A stretch of 64,000 nucleotides of DNA, from positions 381,706 to 445,705 of the forward strand of contig VZRN01004390.1 of assembly GCA_013397935.1 (NCBI GenBank). Reading direction: 5' to 3'. Both the position numbers and the translations under genes were made by a program. This stretch comes from Dasyornis broadbenti. Lineage: Eukaryota; Chordata; Aves; Passeriformes; Dasyornithidae. The notes beneath the pieces were generated by a model. That model did no database searches. It saw nothing but the letters and a program-made list of their open reading frames with translations, and was not told the origin of the DNA. Shown here piece after piece: positions 52,924-64,000 of this stretch; the stretch's first letter is position 1; each line of letters starts with the position of its first letter.

Positions 52924-54213
52924 GTAAAAGAGTACAGCACAATAGATACAGTTCCACATCCCACAATTCTAAAAGATACATTAATTTTAAAAAATACTAA
53001 TGTAAAATAGAAAGAAAATTATTTGCTGTACTACTTTAGTCTTAATAAAGGGTGAAATTGCTGGTCTTGTCAGCTAAACCAGTTGACCAAAAGGTACAAT
53101 GAGCACAAGAAGTAATGAGAGGGGTAGGACAGCACAGCACAACAAAAACCAATTGCTTGAATTTCATTTTCTTCTTTATTTCTTAAAGTCTATTCTTTGA
53201 TGACTAAATCAGATGATGGTAGGAATGAAAGAATAAGACCATAGCACACATCTTTTCAGCTTTGTCAACTCACTAAACAACACTCTAAATTTGATTTAGT
53301 CTTGAGTGGAACTAAAACAACTTCTGGAAGTAGCAGGCATAAAAGCAAGCCTCATAGGCAGTATTCGACACCCTCTGGCTAAGGTAATTGTTTCACATCC
53401 CTACACACCTCCCCTTTTGCAATCCCCCTTTTGTGTCACTTTGTACTGCCAGATGCCCATTTAACACAGAGGGACTAGAGTGAGCCACACCTGGACCACT
53501 GTAGAATTAGGTCCTCATGTCCTGTTTCTTAAGGAAAAAATGAGGGTATAGATGTTGATGGTCTAGCTAACAAAGATAGCTATTCAGTATGTCATATACT
53601 TATGCATCTTTACACAGTATATTTTTATAAATAAAGTCAGGTACTGTAGTCATATACATTGTAACATGACTCCTGCATCAATCATTTTAAAAACAAGCCT
53701 TTTGTTATAGAATTTACATCAACCTCTTGTAGCTAAATGGTCAAAGCATCAGTCCTACACTTAAGGCACTGCAAGCTTGTTCAGAAAATATTCTATCAGT
53801 TAAGTGAAACAAGCTAAAAAGAATATTTTGGAGAATAAATGTTACCATAACATTTTGAAAGACTTGAATATAGCACAGGAAAAGCAAGAAAATAAGCATG
53901 CAAACTTTTTTCATTTTATATAGGAAGATTTTTCATTAACTTTGGCTAGGAGGTCATTCAGTAACAACAGAACTGAAAATAAGCTGACATAAAAATGCAC
54001 CTCAAAATCTTATATAGCTGCAACTTTTGTTTAAAAAAATTCAACAACTTTTCACCCAATTCTTAATTAATGAAAAATAGTTTCTTATTTAACATAATAC
54101 TTATTATTAACAGCTAGTTTAAAAAAAACAAACAAAACAAAGCCAGAAAACACTGCAACACTTGCATGCTTAGTTGATTCTATTAGTTTAAAAATTTATG
54201 GAATAGGACTGAC

Positions 54214-56101
54214 CTGGACAGAAGTTCTGCTGTGTCTGAGTAGTTAACTTTTCTCGCACAGCACACTTTTCAAAATGTCCTGCAGTTGTATTCTGATGTA
54301 GGCTCCGTTGCCTGGTTGCAAATCCCAATTCTACAGGTTCAGAAAACTTCAGATAAAACTGTGGCTCCAAATCACTGAAAGAGAAGTTTATAGCACCATG
54401 TCTTCCGTGGCCATAGTCACTGAACGTAGATTCGTCCTCGGTGTTCTGTGTTGGTAACGGGAGGATCCGGTGATGCAGCTGCGGGCTAGGCAGTCTCGAA
54501 GATAATGGAGAAGGAATAGGTGACATTTGTTTGTGTGTATTAGATAGCGGATATGAATTACTAAAAACATTACTCACTGCTGCTAATGGGGGTGAATGCA
54601 GCCTTTTCTCTTCCAGTTTAAGATTATTACTTGTCTGAGGAATACCAGGGCTTTCATTTACAGGCAGGTTCAAAAATAAATGCTTGCTGTTTCCCCGGGA
54701 TACCGTGGTCCTTTTCTCATGTAGTGAGCCTGGCAGATTTCTGTCTACTCTTGTAATTTGTTGCAGTCTCTTCCATTCTGCAGCTTCATCTAAACTGTCG
54801 CTCCGGATAACTTTCAGAAGAGCTTTATTAACTGCTCCCACAAGGTTGCATGACTCATCAGTAATTTGCACTCTCTGTGCTTTGTACTGCAAACCAGAGC
54901 CGTCTTCTTCCTTTTCCTGCAGCACACTGTTATTAGAGTCTCCTGCATTTTCATCTACAGAGTATACATCAGTTCTTGATATAAACTCATTACGTGCTGT
55001 TGTGAGAACAGGAGGAATGGTTTCATTATCTCTGTGAAAATCAGGTAAAGACTCTGCAGGGGGGTCAGTAACTTTTTTAATACAAGCGTCTAAATCCTGT
55101 ACTTCAGCAGCAGCTGTGATTCCTGGTTTCTCCTTGCATACTGGCTCAGCATACTTGCTACTTTTCATGCACTTAGCAGCTGCAGATTTACTTAATGTCT
55201 CAAGTTTGTTAGGTGGACTGTACTGAGATGACTTCGCCAAAGTTGTGCGCTGTTGTACCTTGGTAACTTCAGGAATGCATTCTCCATTATCCACTGGTTC
55301 AACTGCAACCACATAATTCATGTCTTTTGAGCTAGAACCTGGTAAGTCAGCATCCAATTTCACAGCTTTGTTGCTTTTAAGAAAATACCCCTCTGTCCAC
55401 TTTTCTGGTTGTATTCTACTGTCCACTGGCAAATAATCCTTACCCTTCACTGTTACCCAGCTGGAGGCAGAAAAGGAACTGGGATAACTCCTGGCAGGAA
55501 GACTTGTGGAGACCTTCTTCTTATTTTTCTGTTGCATGTCTTGTGTACTCAGTATAAAAAGATGTTCATGTATCTTTTTTCCCTCTTTCCGATGTCTGAT
55601 CTCCTCAAAGCTCTCTTTCCTTCTGTATTTCCTCATTTTTTTGTGATTCAAATTGTCTCTCTTTGTGGAATCCAGAAATAACTCCTGCTGATGTGTAAGA
55701 CTGGAGTAATTATCACCTGTAAGTTTCGGGACTCCAGAAACATCCTGTCGCTTTTCCTCCTGAAGTTCTGCCTTAAGGTCTGGAATTTGATGTGATCTCA
55801 AAACACTGGATAACAGGTTTTCCTTTTCAGCAGCTAGTTTATACAACTCAGTGAGAAGGTCTTTTGTAGTAGTTTGCTTTAAAATAATATCTCCAAAATT
55901 TTCATATGGCTGTTCTCTCAGACCCATGTCTAACCTCTCCCTTACTTGATAGCAGCTACAGAAACGCTTACTGGCTCTATCCAGAGTTACAGAGCCCTTG
56001 TAAGTAAATCCTCCGACTTTTCTCTCTGGATGATAGAAGCTGATGTAACAAAGCTCCATAATGGGTTTGTGCAATTGAAGGATGGTATGCGTGCCTTCCA
56101 T
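54214..56101 (-). CDS. FMN1: FMN1 (formin-1) long-isoform first coding exon
   Basis: Formin-1 nucleates and elongates unbranched actin filaments. This exon encodes the N terminus of the long isoform, upstream of the FH1/FH2 actin-assembly part. The opening MEGTHTILQLHKP, then ELCYISFY and YKGSVTLDR, matches my memory of mammalian FMN1 (MEGTH..LQLHKP, YKGTVTLDR). Other visible parts are a leucine-rich possible helix at residues ~79-101 (TKDLLTELYKLAAEKENLL), a basic patch at ~153-176 (KKMRKYRRK, a possible nuclear signal), and a Ser/Pro-rich stretch at ~527-550 (SPIPSPLSSRLPSP) also present in mammals. The frame opens seven codons earlier, at 56122, but the ATG at 56101 is chosen because it matches the family start and has strong context (A at -3, G at +4). 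The exon ends at CAG|GTCAGT in phase 1 after 629 codons; downstream reading is intron. The N-terminal half is poorly conserved overall, as in other vertebrates. Confidence 0.95.
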
Positions 56102-56114
56102 TATGCTTGCCAAA

Positions 56115-56126
56115 TTAGTCATTCAT
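56115..56126 (-). promoter_or_regulatory. Minimal upstream ORF before the FMN1 start
   Basis: Reading ATG AAT GAC TAA, this three-codon upstream frame sits 23 bases before the chosen FMN1 ATG and overlaps, out of frame, a weak-context in-frame ATG at 56122. If the 5'UTR includes it, scanning ribosomes could initiate and reinitiate here. Whether the leader contains it is unknown. Confidence 0.35.
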
Positions 56127-57004
56127 TTAAATTATGTTCTAAGTGTTCCAAAGCTTGCATGACATAGCATGTGAGGCCGGGAATGGACGGAAGGCATCTG
56201 ACTAATCTTCAACAATAATATTGTCTGCTGGAAAAAATAAAGAGAAGCCTGTCAAACTTGATTATGGCAAATTTAATATGACAAATAACAAGCCTGTAGA
56301 AGCACAATCTTCTCTCAGTATTTTCTGATACAAATCTTTTACCTTGAAAATCTGACACAAAAGGGATGATTTCACTAACACTCATAGTTAGAGACATAAT
56401 CTTTCTCTCATGTATCATCCCTCTGTCTCCAGGGTTTGCAGTCAATGCTGTTCCACCAGGTCACAAGCTGGTCACTAAAACATTAGTTTCAAAGAGACTT
56501 TACTTTTGCATGGTGGAATCCATTGCCCTCTGTCTGTTAAAAGTTAACTTGCTGTTTAACATATAGCAAAAAGAATCATTCTAGCATGCCTGTTGCCTTT
56601 TTACTTAGCACAACCACCAGCATAACACCATCACAATGTAATTAGGTCTTGCTGCTTTATTTACCAAGAAAATATTTACAAAATAAAAAAGGCTGAATGT
56701 TTTCTTCTTGTAGTACTCTGTGGGGCTGCCAAGACATCAAGGAAGCTTGGGATAAGAAAAATATAAAGGTTCTGTTTACTTGGCTAGCATACAGGTACTA
56801 TGTAAATCTATTTTGGATCAACATGAAATAGTGTAATTGTGCTATTATCGGCAGATTTATAGAACCTTTTTATTTCCTATTTTTTTGCATCACATATTTT
56901 CATCTGATAGATTGGATATATTTATATTCTTTTGATACATAACAGAAGGGTTTTTTTCTCCTTTTGAGAACTAAACTGGTTTTATATCCAGAAGGACATA
57001 TTTC

Positions 57005-57356
57005 ACAAAATCACAGAACATGTTGAGTCGGAAGGGACCCATCAAGATGATCAACTCCAACTTCTGGCCCTGCACAGGACACTCTGAGAGTCACACCGTG
57101 TGCCTGAGAACATTGCCGAAATGCTTCTTGAACTCTGTCAGGCTGGTGCTGTGACCACGGCGCCAGGGAGCCTCTTCCAGTGCCAAACCACTCTCTGGGT
57201 GAGAAACTTTTTCCTGATATCCAACCTAGACCTCCTTTGACTCAGCCTCATGCCATTTCTTCAAGTCCTGACACTGGCCATGCAAGTGAAGTGATCAGTA
57301 TCTGTGCCTCTGCTTCCCCTTGTGAGGATGTTGAAGACTGCAATGAGGTGTCTCCT
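57005..57356 (-). mobile_element. CR1 LINE 3' part, separated from its 5' part by an LTR
   Basis: It reads like the 3' end of CR1 on the minus strand (plus strand: AAAATCACAGAACATGTTGA, GGAAGGGACCC, then TTCCAGTGCCAAACCAC and AACTTTTTCCTGATATCCAA). It is continuous in CR1 order with 58113-58905 once the inserted 0.76 kb is removed. Confidence 0.85.
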
Positions 57357-57358
57357 GA

Positions 57359-57933
57359 TGCCCAAAAGATAGGCTAGAAATAAAACTCCATAGATCAGTG
57401 TCTATAGAGTAGGTATTTGTTTATTGCAGCGCTGGAAGTGAGGGGGATCTTTCCACCTACCTCACTTGTCTTTGTCAAGTGCTGAGGTTTATTTATACAG
57501 AAAATAATGCTAAGTATTACTATGTCATCACATACGTGCTAGAACTGATTTACACAACATGAGCTCATGGTGATTAGGTAATTCTTTGCACTGCACTTGC
57601 GCCTCCCCAGTTCGGTGGTCATGAGGGTCGCCATGCGATGAAGGCTCAACATCTTCCTCGCACTTGACATTTTCAACTTTGTCTTCGGAGCATGCGCTGT
57701 TATGGTGTTCCTTAGTCATTTTAGTTCTAAATACTTTAAGGTCTTCTTTCTGTGGCTTATCAGCTTCACTTTTACCTTTGCCAGATTTTTATCAGTGCTT
57801 GTCCATTTTTGAAACTATCCAGTTGGTGAGGGGGTGTTTTTTTTCTTTTTTTTTTTCTATTCAGCATGAAGCACCTAGTTAACTATATAATAGCCATTAC
57901 AGTGTATAGAAAGTTATAATTCAGATTGTATTG

Positions 57934-57970
<37 letters not shown>

Positions 57971-58103
57971 TATGAATCAGGTTATACTGATATAGAAAGT
58001 TATGATTTAGGTTACATTGATATATATATATATATAGGTATGATTCAGGTTATATAGATATCTTCTAACTCAAGCTATATAAGCATCTTGTAACTTTGGC
58101 CCA
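57359..58103 (-). mobile_element. Probable solo LTR inserted in a CR1
   Basis: This splits a CR1 that resumes on the far side. On the minus strand it starts TGGGCCAAAG and ends CTTTTGGGCA, an imperfect short inverted repeat typical of LTR ends. It has a TATA box (TATAAATA, 57490-57497), an AATAAA signal at 57420-57425 and the end about 60 bases later, the expected U3-R-U5 order. The U3-like part contains the TA-rich minisatellite at 57905-58062. I found no clear target-site duplication for these ends; GCCCAAA recurs at 57360-57366 and 58099-58105, so the exact borders are uncertain. Confidence 0.6.
57905..58062. repeat. TA-rich compound minisatellite (A-B-A-B units)
   Basis: Two related 25-30 base units alternate: A (TATAGAAAGTTATRATT...TTGATATA) and B (GGTATGAATCAGGTTATA), each appearing twice. 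A TA dinucleotide run follows each A unit (about 57936-57968 and 58020-58036). It lies inside the probable LTR and would be length-variable. Confidence 0.8.
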
Positions 58104-58112
58104 AACTATATG

Positions 58113-58905
58113 TATCACTCCTTCAAGTGGAACAAAGCTAGTGACTTCAGTTGTTCCTCATAATGCTTCACCTCCAGACCCTTCACCACCCTCATGGTCC
58201 TCCTTTAGATGCTCTCCAGCAGCTTCGTATCCTTCTTATATTGCAGTGTCCAAAACTACACCCAATATTGAAGATAAGGCTGCCACAGCACAGGGCAGAG
58301 TAGGACAATCTCCTCCCTTGCCCGGCTGGTGATGCTGTGCCTGATGCACCCCAGGACACGCTTGGCCCTCCTGGCTGCCGGGCATTGCTGACCCACATTC
58401 AACTTGCCGTTAACCAAGACCCCCAAGTTCCTTTCCACAGGGCTTCTCTCTAGCCCCTCATTCCCCAGTCTGTCCGTATAGCCAGGATTGCCTATCCTGG
58501 GTGCAGAAACTGGCATTTTCCCATGTTAAATTTCACACTGCTGGTGATTGCCCAGGCATCTAATTTGTTGAAGTGTCTCTGCAGGGCCTCCCTGCCTTTG
58601 AGGGAGTCAACAGCTCCTACCAATTTAGCGTCATCAGCAAACTTAGTATTCCTTCAAGTCCTGCATCGAAGTGATTAATGAATATGTTGAAGAGCACAGG
58701 GCCAAGGATGGAGCCCTGCAGAACCCCACTAGTCACCAGCCACCAATCTGATGTCACCCCACTCACCATAAGGCTTGGCACCCAACCCATGAGCCAGTTG
58801 CTCACCCACTGCAGCATGTGTTTATCCAGCTCTGTGCTGGACATTTTGTCCAAAAGGATACTGTGAGAGACAGTATTGAAAGCTTTGCTGAGGTCCAAAA
58901 ATCTA
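58113..58905 (-). mobile_element. CR1 LINE reverse-transcriptase part, broken
   Basis: The minus strand encodes a CR1 reverse-transcriptase segment (MDLSKAFNTVSHSILLDKM, and GVLQGSILGPVLFNIFINH), followed by the downstream CR1 region. The copy is 5' truncated, frameshifted and interrupted, so it is inactive. It belongs to the same copy as 57005-57356. Confidence 0.88.
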
Positions 58906-61900
58906 GAAGTATTGTATCCGTTTTTATTATGAAGAGTTAGAGATCATTTTATAATGATGTACATAACTTATTGAAAGTAATTAGTGAAGCCTAACTGTAA
59001 GAATCAAGTAGCATTTACCCAAAACATCATATCAACAAGCAGTCATTTATTGTATTGATTTAATTACATCTGTTTATAGTGTTGTTTAAATAGTTTAAAA
59101 CTTTCCATTTACTTTGAGTAGTATCACTCTTAATGCCAGCAAAACTCTTAATATATACACATAATCCTTGAAGATAGAGGAGAGATCCTAAGCAGGGAGA
59201 CTACGAGAGAATAATCTTCCATCAGAGCCATATGAGCATCTTAATTCTGTTCACCAGCTGTTAACAGTTGTGTGGCACGATTCAGCATACTGTTCAAGCA
59301 TAGGAAATGTAGGAAAGGTGCAAAACCTTTAGTCATTACTTCTGTTGAAGACTGGTTTGCTGTTTCTTAGACCTGTAAGAGCTTCTGAGAAAAATATGTC
59401 ATTCAGTTCCCTCTTCTATTCTTGTTTTAACTAATTGTCTGAGTCTGAAGTTCAAGATACAGGCAAGGCTGAGTACTACCTAAAAGAGCAGCCTCACCTC
59501 TTAGCCCCACCAGTCTTCCTTGTCTCCAGCTGTGCATTCCTGCTGCTCTTCTGGCATAGAGTGATAGTGCAGTCACAGGGTGTGTCTGTGTGTCACTGGC
59601 AGATGCAATCAAGAGTGGTTCTGCATACAGAAATATTAGGAGCTGTCTTAAACCTACTCCTTCTTCAGTCATGCAGCAGTGAACACCACTTAGGAAACAG
59701 CATCATGGAAAATATAGACCCAGCAGTTATAGACGCAGACATTATGATCAAATTCAGTATCCTCAGATGACATCTATGATGTCATCAGGTTCAAGTCAGC
59801 TCCGTTCTGTAGAGTACATTACTCTTGGTAACATGCATGGTTTTGGTTTGGGGTTTTTTTGTGACAAAAGACAATATGTGTAAATAAGAGAACTAGCTAG
59901 CAGAAATTTGCTAAGGTATGCCCCTCCCAAAACACAAGCAGCTCCCCTAATCTAATCTGAGTTCTGAATCATTATATTACCGAAATGAGACCTACCTCTC
60001 TTCTTAAATCATATTACAAGAATGATTAAAATTAAAAGCTCTTTTTCAGTTAGAAATAGATATATCTATTGACATTTCTTTTTAAAAAAAGTTTTATTAT
60101 CTTTGGGTATTAACTGTTACGCCAGCTTGAACCTAGTATAAAGGCTAGATCCTATTAGATATCTTAGTTACACAATGGGTTTGGTACACACATATTGACA
60201 TGTTAAAATGCAGAATCACTGTGAGTAGAACATAACTCACCTCCTTGTGATGAAAAAAATTACACAGACTTTGAAATTAAATACTGAGTTATTAGAAAAA
60301 AACCAGGAATAGTAACAATAGCAATAACAGAAAGGACACTTTGTTAGTCTTGGGCCAATGACATATTCTGTATCAACGCTTCCATTGATTTAAAAGATAA
60401 TGTGATACCACGCACTGCACTGTTTACTCATATTTTGAAGCTTATTTCTACTAGTAGACATGTTTATTACTAAGAAAATATCTTAACTTCACTGCCTTCA
60501 GCACCTTATTTTACCTTTTTTATAATCTACTATCAGAAAACAAAGAAATTAACTCCCTGCGCTATAAGCAGAAGCACTATATGAAACTATCAGGAGAATT
60601 AACTCAAGGAAAGAAACTGGTTAAGGACTTTCAAATGTTATTACAACACTCATCCCCAATCTTGTTCACCTTGCAATCTGTTTATAAAACTACTTCCATT
60701 GCAAACCTTACTACAGGGAGTGAATTATTGTAAATTAAAGCCACATTGAGGCAAAGTATACAGGTTAAGTAGAATGCCCATTAATCCAAGAAAACTTAAA
60801 ATTTTAACTACAGAACATATAACATGGAGCAATGAAAACAACCTTCAGCATCATTGCCAACAGTTTCTCTTATGCAACTTTCCAATGCATAGTAGCAGAG
60901 CAGTGGGATTTGGGTTGTTGAGAAATACTGCTTCAAGGAAATAAACATCTACTTAGAGATAGCTAATAACTGGAAAGAACAGCTGAAATTGTTAACTAGG
61001 AAGCTGAGAAGCAAACCTGCTCTGCCAATGGATTTTTTTTAGTTTAACAACAACAAAAAATGTCACAGTGGTCTTCAAAGTCAAATGTCAACACATCCAT
61101 TCATTATGCTGTTCAAAATGTACTCTTAGAAACCCAGGACTCCATTTCTACAGTTCCTTCTCTCTAGCAGGACACATCATTCACTTCTCAGCATGACAGA
61201 TGGTCTTCCTCCTTTCCCTGATACTTAAGTAAGCCAGAACTGAAATTCGTTACTTTCCCAGCTCTCCCTAATACCTGATTGTTACTAGGTGACGACCTGT
61301 TTCTGGGAACACTGTGACTAACTTTCTGTGCTGTGTTATGGAGCTAATGAACACATCATAACAGAAAAACCATGGTAGAGGAAAGGTTATAAAAATGTGC
61401 TCAGACCAAGGTTTCACATCACAGGCTTGAAAACACTGAAATGAAACTACCATAATATTTGTTCACTGAGCACACCTAGTTTGGTGGAGACAAATAAAGA
61501 GAAACTCAATCATTTTCTTCCCTTACCTAAACTCTCAAGTTTCTCTGAGGTTCTTTTAGATTTTTATTTGACTTACAAATATTATAATTAGAAAAATATA
61601 AAGATGAAGACAAAATATTACAGCTCCTTCCAACAGCTTAGGCATAAATAAGAGAATTTCATAATGAAGTTCCCACCTTTAAGTCTACATTGTGTTTACT
61701 GGATTGCGGCAGAAACAACAAAAAAAGCCCCAAACCAAACAACACAAACAGAAATACCCACCAAGTTCAGAGTATTTAATTATTTGTGTAATAGTTTGAA
61801 TGATACAGCATATTGTTAGCAATAGCAGTTTAAAATACTGCTCTTCTCAACTTCACAAGTACTGAATTACACCAGCAAAGAGAGAGCATTAAGAAATACA

Positions 61901-64000
61901 AAACAGAGTCTGTGCCAGACAGGGAACTGATTTATTAAATTTAAGATCTCATCCAACAGCACAAGGGAAGTATTAAAGTATATTAGAATCTTGCCAACAA
62001 GTCCAGATGAAACAGAGAAATAACACAAAAAAAACATAAGGTGGAAAGTCATGAAGCTAATCCACAATATAGAGCTTTGTATACCAAAAACAATTTTAAC
62101 CATAAATGCAACCTTTGGCTGTGTCATTCAGTTCAATGTAATCCAACACTGAGAACCAGGAAAACCAGAACAGACACCATGAAACAAAAAAATCTGAAAC
62201 ACAGCTCTCTGACTACATCATCTTTGTGATCTGAAGAGGAGAAAATCTGAAGTTCTTGAAACTGAGAACTGCAATTTAACAAAAAGATAGTTTACACAAG
62301 GCATGTAAAGTTAATTAAAATGGGGTTTACAAGTTTCTGACTGGACTGAATAATATGATGATGTCTTCCTAGGAACAAATACATTCTCAGTAGCCAAACT
62401 GACCCGTACTTGTTCTGGTTCTTTGTAGATCACTGACTCAATTGAAATAGTTGCAAACATGCGTTTCACCTTTTTACTGTACAGAAGGTGGAAAAAAGCA
62501 GCAATGATACTTTGGGGTTTAGAACTAATACTAATACTAATACCAGTTACACAAAAAAAATGTGTAATTATGTTTGACTAGTCAAATATAAAATACATGT
62601 ATTATTTGCACCACCTGGTCTCAAAAAATATCTTTAAAGAAACCCTAGGCTGTAAAGCTAGAATTATATGGAAAATATGACTTCAATAATAGCATTGTTT
62701 CTGAGTGATAAAAATATTTTTCATACAGTGATCTTCACTACAAAACATCACAACTCCTGACGTGTATTTTCTGGTGTACCAAGAAAATCCCTTTATTTAG
62801 ATTTTTGCTCCTATGATTTAAACCAAGTAATCTCCAATACAACTTAGTCAAATGATGGATAAAAAATATGGTTTTCACTACTACAATTATGTAGTTCTAG
62901 TTCCAAGTAGGTCCACCCATCTGCACTAACTTCTTAGTGGTTCCTCTCCAAAAGCCATGTGGTAAGGAGAAGCTAGATAAGCCTTTCTGAACCAAGGAGG
63001 AGGGAATTTTTTAAAACTGCTATTTTAAAAGCAGAACCACTTAAAAAAAGACACCCTAAAGATTAAGAAATATCATAAGAGGATCTTTAGAAACCTGTAT
63101 TTTCAAAGAGTTCAGAATGAGATGTATATTTTGTCAATGATGTCCTTGAAAATGATTGTTCCTGTTCAGTTCAGTTCTTAATAATGGTTGTTTGTCCAAC
63201 AGCTTAGTTGTCCATAGTATCCTTTCAATAAAAAGTCTGACATACTCTTGTGTTAGTAGCTTCCATTTTACAGTAAATACATGGTCATAAAAAAGAAAGT
63301 TTCCAGCACTATGCTTTCCTGTGAAAATGTTTCTCCTGATATTTGTGTTGTAATCCCTATTTATAAAATCAATTATCAAAATTTTAGAAAATAAATTTAA
63401 AATATACTCCTTTAATATGCAAATTTTAGTGCTGACTCCTTTCCTATATATTGAAAGACAGAACGACAGAAAATAGAAACTCAAAAGAGAAGAGTGAAAA
63501 ATGAGAATGGAAGATGTTAAAATGGACAGCAGAATGTGGAAAACACTCTTTTGATTGTCAAATGCCAGAAGTTAATCAAAGATTACTGAAAATATAAATA
63601 CTTGCTGGAACCCTTTCTTTTCAAATACATAGCTTTGAGCAGTCAAACCAGTAACAGTTTCTTACGCCTAGGACAAATCAACAGTCCATCTAAACAATGC
63701 AAGATATTTTCCTGCAAGTGCTCCTCTAGAAAGTCCACCTTTCTGAAAAACTGAAACCCCAAACCAGAAACTAATTTTAAAGAATATATCAGTTACCATA
63801 TAATCTTTGTACCTATTTCCAGCAAAATATTGTGACAAATAATTCCCCAATTTCCTTCCAACAGTCAATAATGAACAAATACAGCTTTTACAGACTAACA
63901 CTTCTGTACCAACATGTGCTAGCTAAGGCAGGTTCAGCATGAAGAATTTATTTCTGCTAGATCAGCCTTGACTACAAAGGACAGGTTTTAATGTTTGGTA

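Larger units (their letters stand above)
29535..54213 (-). other. FMN1: FMN1 24.7-kb intron between the first two long-isoform exons
   Basis: This is bounded by the donor GTCAGT at 54213 and the acceptor TCTTCCAG at 29535. It contains a 1.2-kb CR1 (36396-37554), a CR1 3' end (47690-47893), a solo LTR (52352-52923) and several simple repeats. No other coding exon was recognised; the open frames are short and lack protein character. Confidence 0.85.
56102..64000 (-). other. Sequence upstream of the FMN1 long-isoform start (5'UTR, intron or flank)
   Basis: No coding exon was recognised here. The 5'UTR must begin at or near 56102, but I could not decide where the exon starts and no CpG island is present, so the long-isoform promoter is probably further away or CpG-poor. 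The stretch holds a CR1 interrupted by an LTR (57005-58905). The rest, especially 58906-64000, is AT-rich unique sequence in which I see nothing specific. Confidence 0.6.

Noticed and set aside
54684..55681. Plus-strand open frames of 90-117 codons opposite the first coding exon
   Set aside because: Antisense shadows of the FMN1 exon; the minus-strand product is clearly recognised.
57528..57719. Minus-strand 63-codon acidic open frame
   Set aside because: It lies inside the probable LTR, has no match I recognise, and is likely noncoding.

Overview
The window is vertebrate nuclear DNA, almost certainly avian. It is AT-rich and intron-dominated, has no bacterial-type gene packing, carries many degraded CR1 LINE fragments, and contains a solo LTR whose sequence resembles an endogenous-retrovirus family common in birds. 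I cannot name the species.

One protein-coding gene can be supported: the 5' part of FMN1 (formin-1, historically 'limb deformity'), on the minus strand. Four coding exons are recognisable. (1) A large exon at 54214-56101 starts with MEGTH and encodes the formin-1 long-isoform N terminus, ending in phase 1. (2) A 176-nt exon at 29359-29534 starts in phase 1 and ends in phase 0. (3) A 464-codon exon at 19874-21265, directly downstream of a CpG island (about 21318-22095, containing a 33-base assembly gap), looks like the alternative N terminus of the short isoform (isoform IV type) and also ends in phase 0. (4) A 118-nt exon at 17663-17780 encodes the block with EQDDKTPGRLQ and VWPPPK that is common to all isoforms. 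Both 5' routes (exons 1+2, or the CpG-island exon) join exon 4 in the same phase without a stop. This supports two promoters feeding one formin body. The coiled-coil, FH1 and FH2 exons were not found and should lie beyond position 1. In mammals GREM1 lies beyond the 3' end of FMN1, so the same order would place it outside the window on the low-coordinate side.

Region by region: 1-17662 is intron after the shared exon, with a short LTR-like insertion (2331-2595), CR1 pieces, a degraded LTR (5730-6084) and a GT-rich tract. 17663-21265 holds the shared exon, a 2.1-kb intron and the short-isoform exon. 21266-22095 is the CpG-island promoter region. 22096-29358 is intron with one CR1. 29359-29534 is the small exon. 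29535-54213 is a 24.7-kb intron with two CR1 copies and a solo LTR. 54214-56101 is the long-isoform first coding exon. 56102-64000 is upstream or 5'UTR-intron sequence with a CR1 split by an LTR that carries an unusual TA-rich minisatellite.

I found no RNA gene, CRISPR array, operon or new gene system. The most interesting material is the isoform architecture, a tandem NAGNAG acceptor, the nested LTR/minisatellite, and several LTR remnants.
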